Numbered from the stretch's first letter, positions 43,643 through 53,866 are shown. The stretch: 64,000 nt of DNA from Parabacteroides sp. Marseille-P3160 (GCF_900162725.1 NZ_LT799418.1:2223630-2287629); one strand, 5' to 3'. Translations and numbers: made by a program. The notes: generated by a model not told the origin, from the letters alone.

Positions 43643-45430
43643 TTACTTTTTATAGAGTGGGCCGTAGGTTTGGCAGGCGCGGTAGTCGGCTCCTTCCTTG
43701 TCCATGCCGAAAGCGCTCCATGCCGACGGGCGGAAGAGTTGGCTTTCGTCTACGTTGTGCATCGAAACGGGGATGCGCAGCATGGAAGCCAACGTGATCA
43801 GATCCGCACCAATATGTCCGTAGCTGATGGCGCCATGATTGGCTCCCCAATTGTTCATTACGTCGTAAACTCCCCTGAAGTTCGGGGAATCGGTCAGGCG
43901 GGGAACGAACCAGGTGGTTGGCCATCCCTTATCCGTACGTTCGTCCAGGATCTTATGGATTTCCGGATCGATGTCCGCCGTCCAACCTTCGGCCAGTTGG
44001 AGTACGGGACCCAATCCTTTTACCAGATTCAGGCGGACCATTGTGCAGGGCATGCCTCCCTTGGTCAGGAATTTGGAGGAAAAGCCTCCGCCCCGGAAGT
44101 ATTCTCGGTTGGCAGGAACCCAACGGGTGGCATCCAGGCAGGCATTTACCTCAGCCTCCGATATCTCCCAGAAAGGTTTCATCACCGGTTGGCCGTCTTT
44201 CGCCTGTTGCCCGGAGCCGTCCAGTGTAGCGGCTCCCGAATTAATCAGGTGGATCATTCCGTTGGCGGCAACGCCTGTCAGTTTCTTGCCCGTTACCCGT
44301 TCCACGGCTTCGGGACTCCAATAGGTGCGGACGTCGGCAAAGATCTGGGCAGTATTGGTAAGAAGATGGTTGAGCAGCATGGCGGTGCCGTTCAGGGCAT
44401 CGTTCTCCGTAGCAAGGATATAAGGCGCGCGCGTGCCGTTCCAATCGAAGGAAGAATTGAGGAGCGCTTCGGTAAAATCGCCGTTCGGATAGAAGTCGGT
44501 CCATTGGCGTTGCCCTTGGAATCCGGCGGCGATGGCGTTATGGCCCAGCGCTTCTTCTCCGAAGCCCATTTCTTTCAGTTTCGGATTACCTTGCATCAGG
44601 TCGCGTACAATCAGCATCATCTTGACCGAAAATTCCCAGTCGGCGTCTTTCGCTTGCCGGCTTTTCTTTAAATCTTCCCGGTTACAGGTATCTTCGTTTT
44701 CGATACAATTCGCCCTGGTCCATGCCAGCGCTTTTTCATATTCCTCTTTGTCATAGATCCCTTCGGTCATACGCCGGATAATTTCCACTTCATCGATTCC
44801 TTCGCAACGCATACCGAGGTAATCTTCGAAAAAATCGGTATTCACGATCGATCCGGCGATTCCCATGCAGACGGCGCCGATGGAGAGATAGGATTTGCCT
44901 CGCAGGATGGCAACCGCCATCGCGGCCCTGGAAAAACGGAGCAGCTTTTCCTTTACGTCGGCAGGGATCTCTTTCACGGAAGCATCCTGCACGTCGTGTC
45001 CATAGATACCGAATGCCGGCAGGCCCTTTTGTGTATGGGCCGCCAGAACCGCCGCCAGATAGACGGCTCCGGGACGTTCGGTGCCGTTGAATCCCCATAC
45101 TGCTTTCACCGTGTGTGGATCCATGTCCATTGTTTCGCTTCCGTAGCACCAGCAAGGGGTAACGGTGATCGTGATTCCTACATTTTCCTTCTTGAATTTT
45201 TCGGCGCAGGCGGCGCTTTCAGCCACTCGCCCGATGGTCGAGTCGGCAATGACGCATTGCACCGGCGTGCCGTCCGGATATTTTAATTCGTTTGACAATA
45301 GATTTACGACGCTATGCGCCATCCCCATCGTTTGCTCTTCGAGCGATTCGCGGACACCTTTCATGCGCCCGTCGATGGTTGGCCGGATCCCTATTTTCGG
45401 CCAGTCTCCCTGAAATCGTTTCGTATTCAT
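43643..45430 (-). CDS. fucI: L-fucose isomerase
   Basis: A 595-residue protein, the normal FucI length. Recognisable blocks: [20 protein letters not shown] at the N-terminus, [20 protein letters not shown] near residues 83-102, [11 protein letters not shown] near 202-212 and [18 protein letters not shown] near 232-249; the metal-binding E and D residues of the family lie in conserved blocks ([17 protein letters not shown] near 109). It interconverts L-fucose and L-fuculose and also acts on D-arabinose in some hosts. First gene of the leftward fucI-fucP unit and divergent from an AraC regulator. Confidence 0.95.
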   Translation of the reverse strand: MNTKRFQGDWPKIGIRPTIDGRMKGVRESLEEQTMGMAHSVVNLLSNELKYPDGTPVQCVIADSTIGRVAESAACAEKFKKENVGITITVTPCWCYGSETMDMDPHTVKAVWGFNGTERPGAVYLAAVLAAHTQKGLPAFGIYGHDVQDASVKEIPADVKEKLLRFSRAAMAVAILRGKSYLSIGAVCMGIAGSIVNTDFFEDYLGMRCEGIDEVEIIRRMTEGIYDKEEYEKALAWTRANCIENEDTCNREDLKKSRQAKDADWEFSVKMMLIVRDLMQGNPKLKEMGFGEEALGHNAIAAGFQGQRQWTDFYPNGDFTEALLNSSFDWNGTRAPYILATENDALNGTAMLLNHLLTNTAQIFADVRTYWSPEAVERVTGKKLTGVAANGMIHLINSGAATLDGSGQQAKDGQPVMKPFWEISEAEVNACLDATRWVPANREYFRGGGFSSKFLTKGGMPCTMVRLNLVKGLGPVLQLAEGWTADIDPEIHKILDERTDKGWPTTWFVPRLTDSPNFRGVYDVMNNWGANHGAISYGHIGADLITLASMLRIPVSMHNVDESQLFRPSAWSAFGMDKEGADYRACQTYGPLYKK

Positions 45431-45670
45431 AATCCTTCAACTTATAGGTTAATCTTATGCTTTCGTTTATCTTCTTATCTGAAAAAGGAGCTTCTTCAGA
45501 AGTACTTAACAAAACTATTTATAAAAAAAAGAACGGACTGTCACTATTTCGACCAATAGATAACACGATTTCGATTTTTCCTCTTTTCTATTCTTTTATA
45601 TGATTATGAATAAGTATATTTACCGTTTTCGGGTATGGCATGAAACCGATTTGTTCTTAAATATACGCGT

Positions 45671-46528
45671 ATGAATATAATGTTGTTGAATATTGGTTAT
45701 TCCGAACTGGAAGCTAATTGGAACTGGAAGAAAATATATAGCCCGTTTGCCCGCATCTATTATGTGAAAGGCGGGGAGGCGCGGACTTTTATCAATGGGG
45801 AGCCTCATCGGTTGAAACCGGATCATCTTTACCTGACTCCGCCTTTTACGCTTCATGATGACGAATGCGATAGTTTCTTCTCCCTTTATTATATTCATTT
45901 CTATGAAAACGAACCAAACCGGGAATCTTTTTTCGATCGTTACCGCTTCCCGGTGGAAATTGAAGCCACTCCTTTGGATCTGTCGCTCATCCGGCGCCTG
46001 CAAGAGATCCATCCCGACCGGTTTCTCCGTTATATCGATCCGCAGGTATACGATAACCTGCCGACTTTTTCTTATTATGCAGCGGATAACCAGAAGATGC
46101 CTTTGCATCTTTCGGAAGAAACGCAGGGGATCCTATCCCAACTCATGTCCCGCTTTTTAGCGCTGCGCCAAGATAAGATGGAAAGCTCCGACCCCCGCAT
46201 CAGCAAGTGCTTGCGTCATATCCATGAGAATATCGGCAGGAATATCCGTTTGGAACAGTTGGCCGACATATCCTGCATTACGACCGACCACCTGATCCGC
46301 CTGTTCAAAAAAGAGATGGGAAACACCCCCCTACATTATATTATTACTAAGAAGATAGAAAAAGCGCAACTTCTCCTCCTTACGACCGACCGGGCGGTGC
46401 GCGATATCGCCTTGGACTTGTCGATCGATAACATTTCTTACTTTAACCGCCTATTCAAAGCGGCAATCGGGCTCACGCCCGGAGAATACCGTTCGGCCAA
46501 CAGTAAGAAATACACTCCCGGCTACTGA
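45671..46528 (+). CDS. AraC-family regulator of the fucose genes
   Basis: A 285-residue AraC/XylS protein. The N-terminal AraC-type cupin sensor (YYVKGGEARTFINGEPHRL near residues 34-52) is followed by a C-terminal DNA-binding domain with LEQLADISCITTDHLIRLFK and VRDIALDLSIDNISYFNRLF and the end motif IGLTPGEYR. It is divergent from fucI (240 bp) and convergent with lutC, so control of fucI-fucP by a fucose-related inducer is the likely role. No obvious paired operator was found in the intergenic gap. Confidence 0.83.
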   Translation: MNIMLLNIGYSELEANWNWKKIYSPFARIYYVKGGEARTFINGEPHRLKPDHLYLTPPFTLHDDECDSFFSLYYIHFYENEPNRESFFDRYRFPVEIEATPLDLSLIRRLQEIHPDRFLRYIDPQVYDNLPTFSYYAADNQKMPLHLSEETQGILSQLMSRFLALRQDKMESSDPRISKCLRHIHENIGRNIRLEQLADISCITTDHLIRLFKKEMGNTPLHYIITKKIEKAQLLLLTTDRAVRDIALDLSIDNISYFNRLFKAAIGLTPGEYRSANSKKYTPGY

Positions 46529-46547
46529 TTTTCAGGATTGTTGCAAT

Positions 46548-47126
46548 TCAAATCAGGATAACGGTCAGCCCCCTGGCTCCATGCGCGCCGACGACTAACG
46601 CCTGTTCGATATCGGCCGTTTTCGACGGGCCGGAGATAAAGACGCCGAAAGGAGCTTCACCGAAAGGCAACTGGGCGTATGCCTCGTGCATATTGTTTAC
46701 GATCTTGTTGCGATCCAGAAGAATGACCAACTGCTCGGCTATGAAATAGACGGCTTTCTTTTTAACGTTCTGTGGGATCCAGACGCAACCGTTTTCCGCC
46801 ACTCCGATTTCGCCCTGTATAATCGCCAGATCCGTTCCGTCCAAATCCTGCGGCCTCTCCAGTTCGTCCGGATTGACCGTGGCTATCCGGATGAATGGTA
46901 GGTTGGATGCGATTCGTTTGGCCTCGGGAAAAAGCCGGCTCAAGAGCTCGTTCAGGTCTTGTCCCTCTTCCAGAAAGAGAGCTTCTCCTCCGACGGCTTG
47001 GCTGACTTCCAAGAACTGCGCTGTTTTGTCAGGATACCGGATGCCTTCTATCCGAGAAAAAGGGCGCTCGTAAGTCGTTTGGATGTTTCGTTTGATCTTT
47101 GCTATTATTTCGTCTTTACTGCTCAT
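46548..47126 (-). CDS. lutC: Lactate utilization protein C (LUD domain)
   Basis: About 192 residues, covering a LUD domain (LutC/YkgG family): SQAVGGEALFLEEG, the central LAIIQGEIGVAENGCVWI and the end FISGPSKTADIEQALVVGAHGARGL, of which the last is the family signature. It is the third subunit of the LutABC L-lactate oxidation complex. The start at 47126 overlaps the lutB stop as ATGA; the longer frame to 47177 lies inside lutB and is rejected. Confidence 0.9.
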   Translation of the reverse strand: MSSKDEIIAKIKRNIQTTYERPFSRIEGIRYPDKTAQFLEVSQAVGGEALFLEEGQDLNELLSRLFPEAKRIASNLPFIRIATVNPDELERPQDLDGTDLAIIQGEIGVAENGCVWIPQNVKKKAVYFIAEQLVILLDRNKIVNNMHEAYAQLPFGEAPFGVFISGPSKTADIEQALVVGAHGARGLTVILI

Positions 47127-48520
47127 TTGCTTATCGGTTTTGTTCTTGTTTGTTTTTTCACCTTGCCCTTTTTCCAAAGAGAAGTAAATGTTTCATTGGC
47201 AAAACGGGGTAGCTCGCGCCGGATTCCCCATTCGTTCAACCTGTTATAGATGATAAACCGGGGGAAGTGATTGACAATGGGCGCCAGTTTCAATGCCGTA
47301 TTATATATTGCGGGGTGGGAGAAGAGGTACTTCATGCCCGTGGACATGACTTTCTTCATCGGATCCGCTTTACCGATGGAATCGAGGCCCTGTCTCCAGC
47401 GATAGATTTGGTCGGCCAGATCTATTTTCACCGGGCAAACGTTGTTACAGGAGAAACAGAGCGAGCAGGCCGATACATTGTCGGCGTATTCCTGAGGCGA
47501 CCTGAGCATTCCCAGGTTAATCCCAATCGGCCCGGGAATAAAGTAAGTATAAGAATAGCCGCCGCTCCGGCGATAGACCGGACAAGTGTTCATGCAAGCC
47601 CCGCAACGGATACATTTCAGGGTTTGGATATGATCTTCATTGCCGATGATTTCGCTCCGTCCGTTATCCACGAGGATGAGATGCAATTCGCCGCCCTCCT
47701 GCGGCTTACGGTAATGCGACGTATAAGCTGTGACAGGCTGGCCCGTAGCCGAACGTGCCAACAGGCGGGTATATACGCTGAGCGCCTGGTAATCCGGGAT
47801 CACCTTTTCGATCCCCATTGTTACGATATGTACCTTGGCGAACGAGGTTCCCATGTCGGCATTCCCTTCATTGGTGCAGACCACCATATCCCCGGTTTCC
47901 GCAACGCCAAAGTTGCAGCCGGTCATGGCGACGTCCGCGGTCAGGAATTCATTTCTCAAATGCTTTCGGGCCGCATGAGTCAGATAAGTCGGATCGCTGT
48001 TTCCTTTTTCCGTATGCATTTCTTTTTCGAATAAGCGGCCGACTTCTTCGCGTTTCAGATGGATTGCCGGCATGACGATATGGCTTGGCGGTTCGTGCAG
48101 TAACTGAAGGATACGTTCACCGAGGTCGCTTTCAACTACATCGATTCCTTTTTCTATCAGAAAGGGATTGAGATGGCATTCTTCGGCCAGCATCGATTTG
48201 CTTTTGATTAATTTCTTTGCTCCGTGTTCCGCCAGGATCCGGAGGACGATTCCGTTATGTTCACTGGCGTCTTTGGCCCAATGGACGATGACTCCGTTGC
48301 TTTCCGCCTTAGCTGCAAATTGTTCCAGATAGTTGTCCAGGTGGGTGATCGTATGCATTTTAATGTCGGCGGCCAGTGTCCGCAGTTCTTCCCATTCGGG
48401 AAGTTGGGTGGCCATCCGATCCCGTTTCTCCCGCACCAACCAGAGTGTTTCGTTGTGCCAGGCTTCTTGTTCTTTATGGGCGATAAAACGTTCCGCCGCT
48501 TTTGAATGTAGGGTACTCAT
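47123..48520 (-). CDS. lutB: Lactate utilization iron-sulfur protein LutB
   Basis: A 465-residue protein. The LUD domain is in the N-terminal 290 residues (TGCNFGVAETGDMVVCTNEG near 202-221). Two 4Fe-4S clusters follow: CIRCGACMNTCPVYR (about 305-319) and CSLCFSCNNVCPVK (about 355-368). LutB/LldF passes electrons from L-lactate. It overlaps lutA (ATGA at 48517-48520) and lutC, so the three are strictly coupled. Confidence 0.93.
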   Translation of the reverse strand: MSTLHSKAAERFIAHKEQEAWHNETLWLVREKRDRMATQLPEWEELRTLAADIKMHTITHLDNYLEQFAAKAESNGVIVHWAKDASEHNGIVLRILAEHGAKKLIKSKSMLAEECHLNPFLIEKGIDVVESDLGERILQLLHEPPSHIVMPAIHLKREEVGRLFEKEMHTEKGNSDPTYLTHAARKHLRNEFLTADVAMTGCNFGVAETGDMVVCTNEGNADMGTSFAKVHIVTMGIEKVIPDYQALSVYTRLLARSATGQPVTAYTSHYRKPQEGGELHLILVDNGRSEIIGNEDHIQTLKCIRCGACMNTCPVYRRSGGYSYTYFIPGPIGINLGMLRSPQEYADNVSACSLCFSCNNVCPVKIDLADQIYRWRQGLDSIGKADPMKKVMSTGMKYLFSHPAIYNTALKLAPIVNHFPRFIIYNRLNEWGIRRELPRFANETFTSLWKKGKVKKQTRTKPISK

Positions 48521-49257
48521 AATCCGGATGCTAATATTTCGATTGCGTGAATAAATCGGATAGGCAAATGTTCCCGGTTGACAATCCCCTGCATGTGCAT
48601 AAGGCAGGAGCTATCCGCCCCGGTAATATATTCCGCCCCGGTAGAAAGGTGATTACTGATTTTATCCCGTCCCATGCAGACGGAGACTGCGCTTTCTTCT
48701 ACGGCGAACATTCCGCCGAAACCGCAACATTCATCGACCTTAGGCGGTTCGAATAGTTCGATGCCCTTGATTAAGGAAAGCAAGTCTTTGACTTTCGAAT
48801 AACGGGGTATATTCAGCTCGCTGGCGGAAGAGAGGTGCAGTTCGCGAACGCCGTGGCAACTATTGTGGAGGCTTACCTTGTGAGGAAACTCTCCCGGCAA
48901 TTTGTCCACCTTCAGGATATCGTGCAGGAACTCGCAAACGTCATAGATCTTATCGCTTGTCCGGCATAGATGCCCGCCCTTCTCCAACAACCGGGGATAG
49001 TTTACTTTCACGAATGCCGCACAACTTGCCGACGGTGCGACAATGTAATCATATTCATTGAATAAATTTTCAAACGAAACCGCCAGAGGGACGGCTTTGT
49101 CCTCAAAGCCGGCATTCGCCATTGGTTGTCCGCAACAGGTCTGTTTCAGTGGATAATCGACTTGAACGCCCAGATAATCCAATAGTTTGTAAGTTGCTAC
49201 CCCGACTTCCGGGTAAACAGCATTTACATAACAGGGGACAAATAACCCTACTTTCAT
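48517..49257 (-). CDS. lutA: Lactate utilization protein LutA (CCG-domain Fe-S protein)
   Basis: About 246 residues with two CCG domains: TCCGQPMANAGFEDKA (about 38-53) and CHGVRELHL then DECCGFGGMFAVEE (about 135-200). It starts MKVGLFVPCYVNAVYPEVG, the standard LutA/GlpC-like N-terminus. A frame extends further upstream to 49563, but the added residues have no homologous look and would cross the hairpin at 49293-49319, so 49257 is the start. First of the lut genes, downstream of aldA. Confidence 0.93.
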   Translation of the reverse strand: MKVGLFVPCYVNAVYPEVGVATYKLLDYLGVQVDYPLKQTCCGQPMANAGFEDKAVPLAVSFENLFNEYDYIVAPSASCAAFVKVNYPRLLEKGGHLCRTSDKIYDVCEFLHDILKVDKLPGEFPHKVSLHNSCHGVRELHLSSASELNIPRYSKVKDLLSLIKGIELFEPPKVDECCGFGGMFAVEESAVSVCMGRDKISNHLSTGAEYITGADSSCLMHMQGIVNREHLPIRFIHAIEILASGL

Positions 49258-49292
49258 TCTTTTCTTATTGGTTTTTGTATATTGATAACAAG

Positions 49293-49319
49293 ATAGGGCA
49301 GATGATGCGTCTGCCCTAT
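49293..49319 (-). terminator. Hairpin between aldA and lutA
   Basis: ATAGGGCAGA (49293-49302) with TCTGCCCTAT (49310-49319), 7-nt loop. Without a strong T tract it may be an attenuator or processing site that lets some transcription into lutABC. Confidence 0.5.
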
Positions 49320-49334
49320 ATATAACTGCTTTCT

Positions 49335-50771
49335 TTATTCTTTTGTTTCGAGGTAAACTACATGGGTTTGCAAATATTCTTCCAGTCCGTGTTTGCCATC
49401 GGCGCCGCCGATGCCCGACTTGCGGAATCCGGCATGGAATCCCTGCATGGCTTCGAAGTTCTCCCGGTTGATATAGGTTTCCCCAAACTTCAGGGAACGG
49501 ATCAGCTTGAATGCCGTATCCAGGCTCTGGGTATAAACGGACGATGTCAGGCCGTATTCGCAATCATTGGCCATGGCAATGACCTCGTCTACTGTTGTAT
49601 ACTCGACAATCGGAAGTACCGGGCCGAAGATTTCTTCCTGTATGATCTCCATCTTCTGCGTACAGTTATCCAAAACAGTCGGCTCGAAGAAATATCCCTT
49701 TGCCCCGATGCGTTTTCCTCCGCAAAGTAATCCGGCTCCTTCCCGGATAGCTTGCGCCACCTTGCCTTCAACCGATTTCAGGGCGTTGGCCTCGATCAGC
49801 GGCCCCATATCCAGATCGGAGATAACCGAAGGGTTCCCGACTTTTACATTCTTCATCCCGCTTACCAATTTATCCAGGAAAGCGGCCTTGATGTCTTTAT
49901 GGACATATACCCGTTCGGCGCAGTTACATACCTGTCCGGTATTGATGACACGCGAACCGATGATGCTTTTGACTGCCAGATCCAGGTCGGCATCCGGCAG
50001 TACAATGGCAGGCGCTTTTCCACCGAGCTCCAGGGAGACCTTGGTGATGTTCTTGGCAGCGACCGCCATGGTTTGTTCTCCGGCGCTTACACTGCCGGTC
50101 AGGCTGACCATGCCGACTTTCGGATTGCCCGCCAATTCCTGCCCGATGACGGAGCCGCGCCCGTTGACCAGGTTAAATACGCCGGCCGGCAGATCCACCT
50201 CTTCTACTATCTGGGCGAACACGTAAGCGTTCTGGGGGGTAAGCTGGCTGGGTTTTACCACGATTGTATTTCCGGTAACCAATGCCGGCGCTGCCTTCCG
50301 GGCGATCAGGAAGAAAGGAAAGTTCCATGGAAGGATACCGGTGGTTACTCCGATCGGCTTTTTAAAAATAAAAATATTCTCCCTCGGGCGGTCGCTCTGT
50401 ATGATTTCGCCTTCATACCGGCGGGCCCATCCGGCCATATATTCAAGGTAGTCGGCTGTGAAGTAAGTCTCCACACTTGCCAATCCTTGTGTCTTTCCTC
50501 CTTCACGGACAATAATATCTGTGATTTCTTTTGCGCGTCTGCGTATGCCTTCCGCTATTTTAATCAGATAACCGGCACGTACTATGGCAGGTGTCTTTTC
50601 CCATTGCGGCTGGGCTTTTTCCGCAGCGTCGATTGCTTTTCTCGCATCTTCTACCGTTCCGTCGGGCATCAGGGAAATCACCTCTTCCGTGGAAGGGTTC
50701 AATACATTAATCCATTTACCGGATGTGTTTTCAATAAACCGTCCGTCAATAAACATCTTTAATTCCTTCAT
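49335..50771 (-). CDS. aldA: Lactaldehyde dehydrogenase (aldehyde dehydrogenase family)
   Basis: A 478-residue NAD-dependent aldehyde dehydrogenase. Motifs: PWNFPFFLIARKAAPAL near 148-164 (cofactor site), LTGSVSAGEQ near 226, the general base Glu in LELGGKAPAIV (about 249-259) and the catalytic Cys in NTGQVCNCAERVY (about 279-291). The sequence and the position next to lutABC and close to fucI-fucP suit L-lactaldehyde oxidation to L-lactate, as for AldA in fucose breakdown. Substrate is inferred from context, since ALDH families are broad. Confidence 0.85.
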   Translation of the reverse strand: MKELKMFIDGRFIENTSGKWINVLNPSTEEVISLMPDGTVEDARKAIDAAEKAQPQWEKTPAIVRAGYLIKIAEGIRRRAKEITDIIVREGGKTQGLASVETYFTADYLEYMAGWARRYEGEIIQSDRPRENIFIFKKPIGVTTGILPWNFPFFLIARKAAPALVTGNTIVVKPSQLTPQNAYVFAQIVEEVDLPAGVFNLVNGRGSVIGQELAGNPKVGMVSLTGSVSAGEQTMAVAAKNITKVSLELGGKAPAIVLPDADLDLAVKSIIGSRVINTGQVCNCAERVYVHKDIKAAFLDKLVSGMKNVKVGNPSVISDLDMGPLIEANALKSVEGKVAQAIREGAGLLCGGKRIGAKGYFFEPTVLDNCTQKMEIIQEEIFGPVLPIVEYTTVDEVIAMANDCEYGLTSSVYTQSLDTAFKLIRSLKFGETYINRENFEAMQGFHAGFRKSGIGGADGKHGLEEYLQTHVVYLETKE

Positions 50772-50978
50772 AATATCATTGATTTATTAGTTAATCTTCC
50801 AAAACTACAAAAAAAGGAATGAATCTCAAAAATCAGGATAGTTAATAAAAAAACATGTTTTGTACTAAAGTAAAAAGGTAACATTTTAGACGGCAAAAAG
50901 CAGCCAAAACGTAACAGTTGGTTCATATCCCCTTAATATTCTGTTTGTTTATTTGTATAACTTTAAAAAATCAGAATA

Positions 50979-53669
50979 ATGAGAATTGCAGGTTTATTTT
51001 TTAGTCTGTTTTTTCTTTTCTTCTTGCATGTTACGGCTCAGGATAAGGGCCTATCGGGAAGAGTGACGGATTCCAAAGGCGAAGCGATTGCGGGCGTAAG
51101 TATAGTAAAAAAAGGGACAACGATTGGTATCGTTGGCAACCCGGACGGTACTTTCCAACTAAAAAATGTTCAACCGGATGATATCCTTGTTTTTTCTCTG
51201 TTGGGTTACAAGCAGAGAGAATTGACGGCCAAAGAGTACATGGAAGTCATTATGGAAGAACAGGCAAGGAACCTGGATGAAATCATTGTCAGTACGCAGA
51301 AACGGAATCAGAGTAGCATTGAAATTCCGGTTCCTGTCAGCGCTTTGTCGGGGGAAAGCTTGGTGCATTTGAATGTGCGGCAGTTGGATGAATTGTCCGA
51401 ATATATTCCCGGCATGCAAATGCAGTTGCAAAGTCCGAACAATCCGGGTTATGTAATTCGCGGGGTTACTTCCGACGACGGAGATTCCCGGTCGCAGCCT
51501 CGTGTTTCCGTTTTTCAGGACGGTATTTCTATCTCCCGTTCCCGCGGATCGGTCGTCGAGCTTTTTGATCTGGAACGTATAGAAGTTGTAAAGGGTCCGC
51601 AAGGAACCTTGTTCGGGCGTGGAGCGGAAATCGGCGCCTTACATATTGTGCGCCAGAAACCTATCAACCGATGGGCGGCGGAAGCGACTTTAGGCTATGG
51701 ATCATATAACCAGAAACTGCTGACCGGATTTATTAATACGCCTATCCTAAAAGATCAATTGTTGAACCGGTTTGCTTTTTATTATAACGATCGTGACGGA
51801 TTTATTGAGAACCGCTCCGGTGGAGATCTGAACGGGAAAGGTGTTTGGGCGCTTCGTAACTCTACCCGTTTATTTGCCGGCGAGAATACTTTTGCCGACC
51901 TGATCTTAGATTATCAACGGGATGATTATCCCGGCACCTCCTTCAAGAACGGACAATATGCTCCGAAAGGCGGAGATACGGATCCCAATACGATGGCCGA
52001 CCTGGAAAAAGGGAAAGACTTATATATTAAGCGAAATGTGGGTGGGGTCGGTTTGCTGATCGATCATACGCTGAATTCCGATTGGAAATTTTCATCAATT
52101 ACCGGTTTTCGCGCTTTCGATTCGGACGAATCTTTCGATGCCGACGGGACAGCAGCGCCGATCTTATGGGTATCCGAAATTGCCAAAGGAACCCAATTGA
52201 GTCAGGAGTTCCGTTTCAATTATGATAATAAAGACAATTTTTCGGGGTTTCTCGGAGCGAGTTATTTCTATGAGAAGAATTCACAGGAAGTGCCGATGAG
52301 AATCAATGAGCAAAGCCTCTATCCGGCTTATATTTCCCCGATGCTGAAAAAAAACCTGACGGAACAGTTTTCGGCAATACCGGGAATGACGGAAGAACAA
52401 GTCGGGGCTATTGCGAATCTTTTATTTCCGGATGTTCCTCCTTTGACGGACGGAGTTCCCAACTATGTTGCCAAGACGCCGAATGTGCGTAAAACGTTGG
52501 AGGATGTATTTAGTTCACAAATCGGCATGCCGCTTACCTTAGAACAAATCCTGGCGTTAGCCCAAGTGCCGGAAACCACACAGAAGCAATTGATCGGAAT
52601 GGTTGATCTTTTATCTGATAAAAATATCAATTCGTATCACGAAGAATCTTCCAAAAACACCGGCATCAATCATGCTGCAGAGTTTTTTGCGGATGGGACC
52701 TATAAAATAACGCCGAATTTAGGCATTACAGCCGGTATTCGTTTAAGTTATGAAAAGCAGAAGGGATTTTATGAAGCAGCCGCTTCGGGCCAGCCCAGTG
52801 TGTTTGCCATGTTAATGACCCAAACCGACAATTTATTAAATCCGATCTCGAACGGTGAGATCTCAGCCTCAAAAGACTATTTTTCTTATGTCGGACGACT
52901 TGCCCTGAATTATATGTTCGGGCGGAACAATCTGTATGCCATCGTGTCGAGGGGACGGAGGCCCGGTGTGGTAAGCATCCTTCCGGCAAAGACGACTTTC
53001 CTGCAACCGGAGATAATCTGGAATTATGAAACCGGAATCAAAGGACATGTCGCCGGAGGAAAGCTTCAGTATGATTTTACGATGTTTTATTATGACTGGA
53101 ATCATTTCCAGACGACTTCGCTTCAGACCGTAGAAGGTAGTCTCGCTCCCCAATACCAGGCAGATGATGCCGGGAAAGCACATAGCTTCGGTATCGAAAC
53201 CGGCTTGCGTTATTCTTTTCTTCCGGGGGTAAATGCTTTTGCCAATTATGCTTATATCGATGGCAAGTTCAGTGACAGGGATGAAGAAGGAAACGAACAG
53301 GAGTATGCCGGAAACCGGTTCCGTTTGACGCCGAAACATACTTTCTCCGTCGGCTTGGATGCTAATATTCCATTAAAAGGAGCGACCGTATTGTTCTTAC
53401 GCCCCTCTTATTCTTATAAGTCTAAGGTTTATTTTGAAGATGAGAATACAGAATTGCTGAGCCAGGAAGGGTATGGGTTGGCTAATTATACCGCGGGTGT
53501 AGGCTTTAAGGCAAAAAGATTGTATTACGAAATCAGCATGTATGGGAAAAATGCATTGGATAAGAAATATATTATCGATGCGGGGAATAGTGGGAATACG
53601 ATTGGTATGCCCACCTTTATCGGGGGTAGTCCGAATCAGTTCGGGATGCAAGTAAAAATTGGATTTTGA
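50979..53669 (+). CDS. TonB-dependent receptor
   Basis: An 896-residue outer-membrane receptor. Signal peptide at 1-20, then a carboxypeptidase-like regulatory domain (GRVTDSKGEAIAGVSIVKKG, about 26-45), a plug domain (IEIPVPVSALSGESL onward; GPQGTLFGRGAEIGALHI near 206-224) and a 22-strand barrel ending in aromatic F (QFGMQVKIGF). No SusD homologue follows, so it is not a standard polysaccharide-utilization pair. It is followed by an operator-like array, a small secreted protein and a phosphoesterase. Substrate unknown; an iron complex or a phosphate ester would be possible. Confidence 0.88.
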   Translation: MRIAGLFFSLFFLFFLHVTAQDKGLSGRVTDSKGEAIAGVSIVKKGTTIGIVGNPDGTFQLKNVQPDDILVFSLLGYKQRELTAKEYMEVIMEEQARNLDEIIVSTQKRNQSSIEIPVPVSALSGESLVHLNVRQLDELSEYIPGMQMQLQSPNNPGYVIRGVTSDDGDSRSQPRVSVFQDGISISRSRGSVVELFDLERIEVVKGPQGTLFGRGAEIGALHIVRQKPINRWAAEATLGYGSYNQKLLTGFINTPILKDQLLNRFAFYYNDRDGFIENRSGGDLNGKGVWALRNSTRLFAGENTFADLILDYQRDDYPGTSFKNGQYAPKGGDTDPNTMADLEKGKDLYIKRNVGGVGLLIDHTLNSDWKFSSITGFRAFDSDESFDADGTAAPILWVSEIAKGTQLSQEFRFNYDNKDNFSGFLGASYFYEKNSQEVPMRINEQSLYPAYISPMLKKNLTEQFSAIPGMTEEQVGAIANLLFPDVPPLTDGVPNYVAKTPNVRKTLEDVFSSQIGMPLTLEQILALAQVPETTQKQLIGMVDLLSDKNINSYHEESSKNTGINHAAEFFADGTYKITPNLGITAGIRLSYEKQKGFYEAAASGQPSVFAMLMTQTDNLLNPISNGEISASKDYFSYVGRLALNYMFGRNNLYAIVSRGRRPGVVSILPAKTTFLQPEIIWNYETGIKGHVAGGKLQYDFTMFYYDWNHFQTTSLQTVEGSLAPQYQADDAGKAHSFGIETGLRYSFLPGVNAFANYAYIDGKFSDRDEEGNEQEYAGNRFRLTPKHTFSVGLDANIPLKGATVLFLRPSYSYKSKVYFEDENTELLSQEGYGLANYTAGVGFKAKRLYYEISMYGKNALDKKYIIDAGNSGNTIGMPTFIGGSPNQFGMQVKIGF

Positions 53670-53728
53670 TAATCTATTAAATGATTATCCGCATAATGTC
53701 CTGGCAAAGGCATTTAGATCCCTGAAAA

Positions 53729-53812
53729 ATTCAGTATACTCAATGCATCCATTCAGTATACTGAATTATAAAATCGAGTATACTCGATTTATTCACTCAG
53801 TATACTTGATTT
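53729..53812. repeat. Array of four AGTATACT palindromes, 22-bp period
   Basis: AGTATACT occurs at 53733-53740, 53755-53762, 53777-53784 and 53799-53806, each exactly 22 bp from the next. The second copy extends to a perfect 16-bp palindrome (ATTCAGTATACTGAAT) and the third to a perfect 20-bp one (AAATCGAGTATACTCGATTT). The array lies between the TonB-receptor gene and the small gene whose start is 55 bp after the array. It looks like a phased protein-binding array, not a set of terminators. Confidence 0.75.
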
Positions 53813-53866
53813 TTCACGTAGGACACGATGCGGATAATTATAATCTATTATTTATATAATTGAAGT

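Noticed and set aside
43631-44671. A 346-codon rightward frame over fucI
   Set aside because: Antisense to a full-length, well-conserved fucI; no promoter or domain.
49258-49563. N-terminal extension of lutA to 49563
   Set aside because: The added residues have no family resemblance, and the extension would cross an intercistronic hairpin and overlap aldA.
49752-50762. A 336-codon rightward frame over aldA
   Set aside because: Antisense shadow of a conserved dehydrogenase gene in GC-rich DNA.
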